Shown here: positions 1 to 5,323 of the stretch, in pieces
Layout: each line of letters starts with the position of its first letter
How positions within the stretch are numbered: position 1 is the first letter of the stretch
Assembly (NCBI GenBank): GCA_934613165.1
Contig: CAKTSW010000118.1
Span: 1 to 5,427, forward strand
Reading direction: 5' to 3'
From: an uncultured Ellagibacter sp.
GTDB taxonomy: Bacteria > Actinomycetota > Coriobacteriia > Coriobacteriales > Eggerthellaceae
Length of the DNA stretch: 5,427 nucleotides
Notes under the pieces: model-generated
The model's input: the letters and a program-made list of their open reading frames with translations, nothing else
Told to the model about the DNA's origin: nothing
The model's database searches: none
Program-made: the position numbers and the translations under genes

Positions 1-245
1 AGCTCGGGGTGCTGCAGCACGAGCTGCACCGGGCACGCCCCGCGCGCGGGAAGCGGGCTCCCGTCGACGAAAACCTCGCCCGACCAGGGCTTTTCGTAAC
101 CTGCGAGGATACGGCAGAGCGTCGACTTGCCGAACCCCGACGGAGCCGCGAGCGCGACGCGTTCACCAGGGGAAACAGCAAGATCGAAGCCGCGATAGAG
201 CATGCGGCTCCCGTACCCGAACGAGATGTGCGAAGCCTCTAGCAT
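1..245 (-). CDS. nikE: Nickel/peptide-type ABC transporter ATPase, second subunit (partial, 3' end outside window)
   Basis: This is the N-terminal 81 codons of an ABC ATPase, read on the minus strand and cut by the window edge. It would hydrolyse ATP at the cytosolic face as the partner of the upstream ATPase in an oligopeptide/nickel importer. The visible protein starts MLEASHISFGYG, an A-loop-like opening. The Walker A is APSGFGKST at about residues 34-42, and the Q-loop glutamine falls in LVLQHPE at about residue 78, just before the edge. The first P-loop position is alanine rather than the usual glycine, which the general P-loop pattern allows. The start at 245 overlaps the end of the upstream ATPase by 7 nt (ATGCTAG). 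It is preceded by AAGGGGG about 7 nt upstream, so translational coupling is likely. The signature, Walker B and H-loop lie outside the window. The nikE name rests on operon position. A DppF/OppF-type peptide ATPase is the alternative. Confidence 0.88.
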   Translation of the reverse strand, partial: MLEASHISFGYGSRMLYRGFDLAVSPGERVALAAPSGFGKSTLCRILAGYEKPWSGEVFVDGSPLPARGACPVQLVLQHPE

Positions 246-1342
246 GCGCGTTCCCCCTTCGCATCTTGCGTGCGTGCCGCGGAACCGTCGCACGCGAAGC
301 CGGCCGCGGCATCTACGCGCACGGAGGCATCCGCGCCCCGGGCATCGACGCTATTCTCATGACGCTCCCCGTCCGCGTTCTCACCAGGCCCCACCTCGAA
401 CCCGTGGCTCGGAAGCGCATGCCAGAGCGCGCGCGAGAACGGGTGCTCGAGCAGCTCGGGCGCAGCGAAGCTTTCCACCGACGTCTCCTCGACCACGGTG
501 CCGTCGCGGAAAACCGCCACGCGGTCGGCCACGCTGAGCGCGAGCTCGATGTCGTGGGTGATGAGCAGCACGCCGCCGCCCTCGTCGGCGAAGGCGCGAA
601 GGTCGGAAAGCGCGCGAACGGCCAGGTCGAGATCGAGGCCGGGCGTGGGTTCGTCAGCCACGATGAGCTTCGGGTCCTCCATAAGCGCCGAGCAGAGAAG
701 CACGCGGCGCGCCATGCCGCCCGACAGCTCGTGCGGGTACAGGCCCGCGACCTCCTCGGAAAGCCCGTAGCGCGCGAACAACGCCTGACGGCGCGCACGC
801 CGACGGGTGCGGTCGCAGCGCGGGCAGGCGCCTTCCACCTGCTTGCCCACCTTCATGAGCGGGTCGAGCGACGACACGCTTTGCGGGACGAGCGCGATGC
901 CGTGGCCCCGCAGCGCGGCGAGCGAGGCCGCATCCTGCAAAACGCCGTCGAACCAGATGTCGCCCGACACCTCGGAGTTCGGCTCGAACAGGCCCATCAC
1001 GCTGTCGGCGAGCAGCGTCTTGCCCGACCCCGACGCGCCGACAACGGCGATGATCTCGCCGGCATGGACCGAGATGCTCAGATCGTCGATGACGGGAACG
1101 CGCCGGCGCGGCGCGGCGAAGAACGACCCGCTCTCGTCGTACATCTGAAACGACACGCTTAGGTGCTCGACCTGCAGCAGGTGGTGCCCGTGTTCGTGGC
1201 GCGACGCGCGCGTGTGCGTATGGTGATGGTGCCGCTCGCCGTCCGCATGGTCGTGCGCCTCGTGAGCCCCCCGCATTTCGGGGACGGCCGCATCGCCGCG
1301 GGCGAGGGCGTCGCAGGCGCGCATCGGTTCTCCTTGTTTCAT
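239..1342 (-). CDS. nikD: Nickel/peptide-type ABC transporter ATPase, first subunit, with His-rich N-terminal extension
   Basis: This is a complete ABC ATPase of the DppD/OppD/NikD group, cytosolic and docked on the permeases. From the start used here (MKQGEP, 367 aa) the landmarks are: a His-rich leader at about 27-54; Walker A GASGSGKT at about 102-109; Q-loop LVPQS with Q154; a CPRC pair at about 173-176; signature LSGGM at 206-210; Walker B LIVADEP at 226-232; and H-loop ITHD with H263. The HPFSRALWHALP stretch near 300-311 is typical of oligopeptide-type ATPases. The leader has 12 His in 28 residues, which is not normal for the family and suggests metal binding. About 50 low-complexity residues follow the conserved end. 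An in-frame ATG at 1354 (+4 aa) has only a poorly placed G-run. The ATG at 1342 has GGAGG 5 nt upstream and the ATG at 1324 has AAGGAG 5 nt upstream, so 1342 or 1324 is preferred. Nickel specificity is inferred from the operon. Confidence 0.92.
   Translation of the reverse strand: MKQGEPMRACDALARGDAAVPEMRGAHEAHDHADGERHHHHTHTRASRHEHGHHLLQVEHLSVSFQMYDESGSFFAAPRRRVPVIDDLSISVHAGEIIAVVGASGSGKTLLADSVMGLFEPNSEVSGDIWFDGVLQDAASLAALRGHGIALVPQSVSSLDPLMKVGKQVEGACPRCDRTRRRARRQALFARYGLSEEVAGLYPHELSGGMARRVLLCSALMEDPKLIVADEPTPGLDLDLAVRALSDLRAFADEGGGVLLITHDIELALSVADRVAVFRDGTVVEETSVESFAAPELLEHPFSRALWHALPSHGFEVGPGENADGERHENSVDARGADASVRVDAAAGFACDGSAARTQDAKGERAC
1181..1264 (-). other. Histidine-rich metal-binding-like stretch in the NikD N-terminus
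   Basis: These codons encode 28 residues with 12 histidines, including a run of four (HHHHTH) and the pattern HEHGHH. They sit immediately before the ABC domain begins (LLQVEHLSVSF). His-rich tails of this kind are known on nickel proteins such as HypB, UreE, SlyD and CooJ, where they store or chelate Ni(II). A role in nickel buffering or feedback here is inference. The composition is read directly from the sequence. Confidence 0.8.
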
Positions 1343-1352
1343 AGGTTCCTCC
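1330..1352 (-). promoter_or_regulatory. Two stacked Shine-Dalgarno sites serving alternative nikD starts
   Basis: On the minus strand GGAGG (1348-1352) sits 5 nt before the ATG at 1342. AAGGAG (1330-1335) sits 5 nt before the in-frame ATG at 1324. Both spacings are workable. The first in-frame ATG at 1354 is preceded only by a G-run that nearly touches it. These sites argue for initiation at 1342 and/or 1324. Either choice keeps the His-rich leader. Confidence 0.6.
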
Positions 1353-1360
1353 ATACCCCC

Positions 1361-2293
1361 CTACCGCTGGGCCGTGTGGGGGTCGATGAGCGCGCGCAAG
1401 CTCGACCCGGCGACGTCGAACAGCACGACGCAGGCGACGAGCGCGAGCCCGGGGAACACGGCGAGCCACCACATTCCGGCCGAGAGGTACCCCATCGACT
1501 CGCTTAGGATGACGCCGATGGCGGGCTGCTCGGGCGGAAGGCCGAAGCCGAGGAACGTGATCGCCGCCTCGTGAAGTATGGCATGGGGGAACAGAAGGAT
1601 AAGCCCCACCAGGAACTGGGGAAACACGTACGGGACGATATGGGAAAGCGCGATTTGCGCGGGGCTTTTCCCCAGCTTGCGCGCCACCGCGACGTAGGTG
1701 GACTCGCGGCATTGCATGATCTCGGCGCGAAGGACGCGCGTGAGGCTCGGCCAATGCGTGAGCGCGATGCCGACGGTCACGCCCCAGAACCCCTTGCCGA
1801 GCGCGAACGAGATAAGGATGAGCAGCACGATGTGGGGCACGCCCATGACCAGGTCGATAAGCCAGGTCACCACCGCGTCGGCGCGCTTGCCGCCAAGGGC
1901 CGCCACAGCAGCGAGGATAAGCGCGACCACCGCCGAGAACGCCGCGGCGCCAAGCCCCACGAGCACGCTCGTCGACAGGCCCGCAAGCGTGCGCAAGAGC
2001 ATGTCGCGTCCCATCCAGTCGGTGCCGAAGGGGTGGGCAAGGCTCGGGGCGAGGTTCTTCGCCGTGAAATCGACCTCGGTCGCGTTCCCGTACACGCAAA
2101 GCCCCGCCACGACCACCGCCGCGAGCGCGCACGATGCGAACACGCACGAGACAAGCGCGACCTTGCGGTTCGCCGCGAACGCCCGGCGCGGCTTATGGAG
2201 GACGCGCGGTACTGCGGCGACGCCCTGCGCGCACGATGCGGCAGACGCGGACGCCTCGACGGCCGCGGCCGGCATATTCCGCTCGCTACGCAT
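1361..2293 (-). CDS. nikC: Nickel/peptide-type ABC transporter permease, NikC/DppC family
   Basis: This is an inner-membrane channel subunit of 310 aa, a usual length for DppC/NikC permeases. An Ala-rich cytosolic N-terminus (about 1-44) precedes TM1 (about 45-68). The family motif HPFGTDWMGRD follows at about 87-97. Further hydrophobic spans lie at about 106-132, 144-165, 224-247 and 275-297. The EAA-type loop that contacts the ATPases is YVAVARKLGKSPAQIALSHIVP, about 200-221, with its conserved glycine at 208. The late loop GFGLPPEQPAIGVILSES (about 249-266) is typical of this permease group. The start at 2293 is decided by AAGGAGG at 2299-2305, five nt upstream. It overlaps the nikB stop by 8 nt, so coupling is likely. 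The six in-frame codons before the second Met are kept because of this strong ribosome-binding site. Family assignment is firm. Nickel rather than peptide is inferred from the operon context. Confidence 0.93.
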   Translation of the reverse strand: MRSERNMPAAAVEASASAASCAQGVAAVPRVLHKPRRAFAANRKVALVSCVFASCALAAVVVAGLCVYGNATEVDFTAKNLAPSLAHPFGTDWMGRDMLLRTLAGLSTSVLVGLGAAAFSAVVALILAAVAALGGKRADAVVTWLIDLVMGVPHIVLLILISFALGKGFWGVTVGIALTHWPSLTRVLRAEIMQCRESTYVAVARKLGKSPAQIALSHIVPYVFPQFLVGLILLFPHAILHEAAITFLGFGLPPEQPAIGVILSESMGYLSAGMWWLAVFPGLALVACVVLFDVAGSSLRALIDPHTAQR

Positions 2294-3293
2294 GAGCGCC
2301 TCCTTCCCTTCCCGGCATCGCGCCCGAGCGCCTGATGCGCGGGTCGACGACAGCGTACAGAAGATTCGCCACGAGGTTGCCCCCGAACACGAGAGCCGCC
2401 GACACCATCGCGATGCCCGCGAGCAGCGCCGCGTCGCCGCCCAGGCCCGCCGTCACGGCCGCCTGCCCCAGACCGGGATAGGAAAACACCTGCTCGACGA
2501 GGACGGACCCGCCGAATATCTCGGAGATGAGCGAGAACTGCAGCGTGATGGCCGGAAGCGACACGTTGCGCACGACATGACGGAAGACGACGCGCCGAGG
2601 GCTTTCCCCGCGGGCGCGCGCGAACCGGACGAAGTCGCTTTCCATGACGTCGATGGTCTTCTCGCGCGTGTGCAGGGCGATGTTCGCGACGCCGACGACC
2701 GATAAAGTGAGCGCCGGCAGCACGATATGGTGGATCGAGTCGGCCAGGGTGACGTCGGACGCGGCCGCGCCGACAGGAACCGAGAAGCCGAGCGGGAACC
2801 ACCCCAGCTCGACGGCGAACACGGTGAGGAACACGAGCCCGATCCAGAACGCGGGCGTCGCGGCGAGCAGGTAGCAGTACGCCTTCACGGCGCGGTCGAG
2901 CGCGCCGCCCCGCAAAGCGCCCGCGGCGATGCCGAGCACGAACCCGAGCACGCCGCTTACGACCCACGCAATCGCCATGAGCGCAAGCGAGCTCGTCGCG
3001 CGGTTGGCGATCACCTCGGCGACGGGCGCGTTGAAGCGCAGAGACGTGCCGGCGTCTCCCTGCAGAAGCGCGCAAAGCCAGCTTGCGTAGCGTTCGAGAA
3101 GCGGCGTGTTCGCACCCCAGCGCTCGGCGAGCTGGGCGCGCTTCGCCTCGGTCATGTTGAGGTAGGCGGCCTGCCCCACGTTCGCCTGAACAGGGTCGAT
3201 GGGCGACAAGCTGATAAGCGCGAACACGACGAGGCTCACGGCGAGCAGAAGCAGGAGGAAACGTATGAGGTTGTCGGCAATAAGACGGGGCAT
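2286..3293 (-). CDS. nikB: Nickel/peptide-type ABC transporter permease, NikB/DppB family
   Basis: This is an inner-membrane channel subunit of 335 aa, the usual DppB/NikB size. TM1 is at about 10-30 (RFLLLLLAVSLVVFALISLS). A periplasmic-side stretch with the family's GDAGTSL motif follows at about 79-85. Later spans are at about 103-125, 139-160, 189-207, 245-262 and 293-315. The EAA-type loop facing the ATPase is FVRFARARGESPRRVVFRHV, about 221-240, with glycine 229. VEQVFSYPGLG (about 266-276) and VDPRIR (about 317-322) are classic for this permease group. The ATG at 3293 has GGAG about 6 nt upstream. It follows nikA by 36 nt, and its stop lies within the nikC start. A short Arg/Gly-rich tail ends the protein. 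Family assignment is secure. The substrate call comes from the neighbouring binding protein and the upstream operator. Confidence 0.93.
   Translation of the reverse strand: MPRLIADNLIRFLLLLLAVSLVVFALISLSPIDPVQANVGQAAYLNMTEAKRAQLAERWGANTPLLERYASWLCALLQGDAGTSLRFNAPVAEVIANRATSSLALMAIAWVVSGVLGFVLGIAAGALRGGALDRAVKAYCYLLAATPAFWIGLVFLTVFAVELGWFPLGFSVPVGAAASDVTLADSIHHIVLPALTLSVVGVANIALHTREKTIDVMESDFVRFARARGESPRRVVFRHVVRNVSLPAITLQFSLISEIFGGSVLVEQVFSYPGLGQAAVTAGLGGDAALLAGIAMVSAALVFGGNLVANLLYAVVDPRIRRSGAMPGREGGAHA
2299..2305 (-). promoter_or_regulatory. Shine-Dalgarno site for nikC
   Basis: AAGGAGG on the minus strand, 5 nt before the ATG at 2293, lies inside the end of nikB. It is a near-ideal ribosome-binding site and fixes the nikC start. 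It also supports coupled translation across the 8-nt nikB/nikC overlap. Confidence 0.75.
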
Positions 3294-3315
3294 CGCGACT
3301 CCGGGCGATCGAACC

Positions 3316-3328
3316 GGCGCGGGGCGCC
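3316..3328 (-). other. Small GC-rich hairpin in the nikA-nikB gap
   Basis: GGCGC-GGG-GCGCC is a perfect 5-bp stem with a 3-nt loop. It lies just after the nikA stop and before the nikB ribosome-binding site. No T-run follows, so it does not look like a terminator. In some importer operons a hairpin after the binding-protein gene protects the 3' end of its message, which keeps that protein in excess over the permeases. That role here is inference. In GC-rich DNA a stem this short can also arise by chance. Confidence 0.35.
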
Positions 3329-3329
3329 T

Positions 3330-4982
3330 TTACGCCCATTCCCATTGGTCGACGTTGTTCACGATGCTCCAGCCATGCCCATGCGGATGCGGCTTCTGCT
3401 CGGCGACTTTAAGCCCCTCGTTCACGAAGTACAGGTGGTCGACGTTGGCGAACCACACCCACGTCGCCGCACCCTGCGGCGCCACGCCGTCGGTTCCGTC
3501 CCACTGGGCCTTTTTGTACAGCTCGTAGGACTCTTCCATCGTCTTCGCGACGAGCGCGGCATCGAGATAGCCGTCGACCTGGGCGTTCTCGTAGCACGCG
3601 CAGTTTCCCACGCCCTTGGAGTACGTAAGGTTGTACAGCTCGATCGGGGAATTGGAGCCCCATCCCCACACGACGAGGTCGCTGAACTCGTGCTGGTAGA
3701 TTTCATCCCAGCTCGCGCCCTTCGGCGTGACGGCGATGCCGAGCCCCTTCATCTGGCTCGCGAACTCCTGCGCTATGGCCTGGCGCACCGTGTCGCTCGC
3801 CGCGTAGTACAACGTGAGCTCGGCGCGGACGTCGCCCTTCGCGCGGATGCCGTCGGAACCCGCCGTCCACCCGGCCCGATCGAGCAGCGCGCACGCCGCC
3901 GCGACGTCGGTTTCGCACTTCATGTCGTCGGAAATCCACGGCATGCCGTCGCCGACGCTGTAGGCGACCTCGCCGTACCCCGAAAGCACATGGTCGATGA
4001 GCTGCTGGCGGTCGATTCCCTGGTTGATCGCGCGACGCACGGCGATATCGCAGGTCACGGCGTTGCCGCTTGCGTAGTCGTTCTCGCCGTCGCGGCGCGT
4101 GCCGCCCGGCTCGACCGCAGGCAGCGAGATGCCGCGCGAATCAACGGACGCGCAGTTCAACAGGTCGAAGCCCGCGGGCTGGTTTCCGGCGAACGTCGCC
4201 GAGGTGTAGGCGACGTCGGCCTGCCCCGCCTTCGCCGACGCGAGGGAGGCGTCCTCGTCCTGGAACAGCACGACGACCCGCTCCATCTTCGGGGCGTCGC
4301 CGTAATAGGAGGGGTTCGCCTTGAAGATGGCCTGCTGGCCCTTGTCCCACTGCTCGAGCAGATAGCGGCCGCTGCCGATGGGGGCGCTGCCGTAGTTGGG
4401 GCCGTAGGCGTGCTCGGGCACGATGCCCACCACGGCGAGCGTGTAGAGAAGCGCGTTGAAAGGCTTGTTGAGCGTGATCACGACGGTGACGTCGTCTTTC
4501 GCTTCGGCCTTGTCGACCATGGAAAGGTCGCATTCCGACGCCGCGGAGGCAACGATGCTGTTCACGGTGAAGGCCACGTCGGCGGCGGTAAGCTTCTCGC
4601 CGTCGCTGAACTTCACGTCGTCGCGGATGGTGAACGTCCAGGTAAGGCCGTCGTCTGCACATTCGTACGACGTGGCGAGGTCGTTTTCGAAACCCATCTG
4701 GGCCGTCGTGGTGATGAGGGTCGACTGGATGAGCGGCTCGTGCACGTGCTCGCCGCACCCCCACGACACGAGCGGGTCGAAGCCGGCTGAGGGTTCGGAC
4801 GTCGTGGGCATGGTGACGACCACCTGCTTGGTGTCGCCCGAAGCGGGAGAAGAGGTGCTCGCCGCACTGCCCGAAGACGCCGCGTTCTCGCTCGAGCATG
4901 CCCCAAGCGCTGCCGACGCCGCGACCGTAAGCGCGCCCGTGCCTGCAAGTTTCGCGAACTGCCTTCTCGTTACGCTGCCCAT
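3330..4982 (-). CDS. nikA: Tat-exported lipoprotein substrate-binding protein, nickel type (SBP family 5)
   Basis: This is the extracytoplasmic binding protein of the importer, 550 aa, slightly longer than E. coli NikA. The N-terminus has a full Tat motif TRRQFAK (residues 5-11), a hydrophobic Ala-rich segment, and the lipobox LGAC with lipidated Cys29. A Ser/Ala-rich linker (about 30-50) follows. SBP family 5 landmarks are GLTWTFTIRDDVKFSDGEK (112-130), PIGSGRYLL (201-209) and AVRRAINQGIDRQQLID (314-330). WGWGSNSPIELYNL (439-452) and the C-terminal HPHGHGW (532-538) resemble nickel-binding members of the NikZ/NikA group rather than peptide binders. C461 and C463 form a CAC pair. The start at 4982 is chosen because it places the Tat motif at the N-terminus. 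An AAAGGGG about 9 nt upstream could serve as the ribosome-binding site. Longer in-frame starts would bury the signal. It is the first gene of the operon and lies downstream of a NikR-like operator. A peptide or other metal chelate as substrate remains possible. Confidence 0.9.
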   Translation of the reverse strand: MGSVTRRQFAKLAGTGALTVAASAALGACSSENAASSGSAASTSSPASGDTKQVVVTMPTTSEPSAGFDPLVSWGCGEHVHEPLIQSTLITTTAQMGFENDLATSYECADDGLTWTFTIRDDVKFSDGEKLTAADVAFTVNSIVASAASECDLSMVDKAEAKDDVTVVITLNKPFNALLYTLAVVGIVPEHAYGPNYGSAPIGSGRYLLEQWDKGQQAIFKANPSYYGDAPKMERVVVLFQDEDASLASAKAGQADVAYTSATFAGNQPAGFDLLNCASVDSRGISLPAVEPGGTRRDGENDYASGNAVTCDIAVRRAINQGIDRQQLIDHVLSGYGEVAYSVGDGMPWISDDMKCETDVAAACALLDRAGWTAGSDGIRAKGDVRAELTLYYAASDTVRQAIAQEFASQMKGLGIAVTPKGASWDEIYQHEFSDLVVWGWGSNSPIELYNLTYSKGVGNCACYENAQVDGYLDAALVAKTMEESYELYKKAQWDGTDGVAPQGAATWVWFANVDHLYFVNEGLKVAEQKPHPHGHGWSIVNNVDQWEWA

Positions 4983-5058
4983 TTCGCCGATCCCCTTTCC
5001 TCCGCGCGCCCATGCATGCGCGATTTCCGCCCGTTTCGACTCTTCCGCTTCTCTTGTG

Positions 5059-5085
5059 GTGTTACGACTTGTTTTTTTGTAACAC
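5059..5085. promoter_or_regulatory. NikR-like operator GTGTTAC-N13-GTAACAC
   Basis: A perfect 7-bp inverted repeat, GTGTTAC (5059-5065) and GTAACAC (5079-5085), is separated by 13 nt that include seven consecutive T. From memory, this matches the NikR operator form reported for Desulfovibrio/Geobacter-type NikR (GTGTTAC with a 13/14-nt spacer); I could not check the citation. It lies 76 nt upstream of the nikA start and overlaps the best promoter candidate. Ni-dependent repression by a NikR encoded elsewhere would therefore make sense. The repeat is seen directly. The regulator is inferred. Confidence 0.75.
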
Positions 5086-5105
5086 GACTTGAGCCGAACG
5101 CGCAA
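5076..5105 (-). promoter_or_regulatory. Weak candidate promoter for the nik operon
   Basis: On the minus strand TTGCGC (5100-5105) and TACAAA (5076-5081) are separated by 18 nt. They match the -35 and -10 consensus at 3/6 and 4/6 positions. The -10 overlaps the distal operator half-site, which would allow simple repression. This is the best pair I found, but it is weak on sequence alone. Confidence 0.3.
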
Positions 5106-5194
5106 CGCCTTTCCCGCCTTTTCCCGACGAATGGACGCAAACACCATGACGCCAGGGCGAAACGCGGCAAACGCCGCGACCTTACACGCGGTCC

Positions 5195-5241
5195 GAGCCG
5201 CAATGGGAAGGGCTTCCGCCGCGCGGCTCCGTTTTCTTTTC
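5195..5241 (+). terminator. Possible intrinsic terminator or attenuator upstream of the divergent gene
   Basis: GAGCCGC (5195-5201) and GCGGCTC (5223-5229) form a perfect 7-bp stem. The 21-nt loop contains a nested GGAAG-GG-CTTCC. The right arm is followed by CGTTTTCTTTTC on the plus strand. A GC-rich stem followed by a T-rich run in this orientation resembles a Rho-independent terminator. The T-run is interrupted and the loop is large, so confidence is low. It would block plus-strand transcription entering the divergent gene from the left, or act on a leader RNA. Confidence 0.33.
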
Positions 5242-5272
5242 GCATTTATTCGCGCTCTGACCGTATTTGCGC

Positions 5273-5278
5273 GATAAT
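5273..5278 (+). promoter_or_regulatory. Candidate -10 box for the divergent gene
   Basis: GATAAT matches TATAAT at five of six positions and lies 45 nt before the ATG at 5324, giving a plausible leader of about 40 nt. No good -35 sits at 16-18 nt; the nearest candidates are TTTATT (22 nt) and CTGACC (10 nt). The box is therefore only a candidate. Confidence 0.4.
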
Positions 5279-5307
5279 AGAACGGTGTTTCAGGCATAAC
5301 GTTTACG

Positions 5308-5315
5308 AAAGAGGT
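5308..5315 (+). promoter_or_regulatory. Ribosome-binding site for the divergent gene
   Basis: AAAGAGGT lies 8 nt before the ATG at 5324. It matches the Shine-Dalgarno consensus well (AAGGAGGT with one change) and fixes the start of the plus-strand gene. Confidence 0.65.
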
Positions 5316-5323
5316 CCTTATAT

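Larger units (their letters stand above)
4983..5323. other. Divergent intergenic control region between nikA and the plus-strand gene
   Basis: This 341-nt stretch has no convincing gene. From the nikA side it holds the nikA leader (4983-5058), a NikR-like operator (5059-5085) and a weak candidate promoter overlapping it. Next come a 6-bp hairpin CGCGGC-AAAC-GCCGCG (5163-5178) and a longer stem followed by a T-rich run (5195-5241). Last is a likely -10 element and ribosome-binding site for the divergent gene. Short open frames crossing it on both strands lack ribosome-binding sites and recognisable protein character. Confidence 0.7.

Noticed and set aside
266..1162. A 298-codon plus-strand frame opposite nikD
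   Set aside because: No ribosome-binding site or recognisable domain; composition is that of an antisense shadow of the ATPase gene.
1571..2705. Long plus-strand frames opposite nikC and nikB
   Set aside because: Charged, domain-free translations antisense to well-supported permease genes.
2727..4790. A 687-codon open frame on the plus strand
   Set aside because: It lies antisense to nikA and nikB, both with clear family motifs. Its translation is Arg/His/Val/Gly-rich without domains, as expected for a shadow frame in GC-rich DNA.
5059..5085. The GTGTTAC/GTAACAC repeat as a transcription terminator
   Set aside because: The stem is AT-containing with a 13-nt loop. The T-run sits inside the loop rather than after the stem, so an operator is the better reading.
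4983..5297. An in-frame N-terminal extension of the binding protein to 5297
   Set aside because: It would bury the Tat motif and lipobox about 105 residues inside the protein and run through the NikR-like operator. The start at 4982 places the signal correctly.
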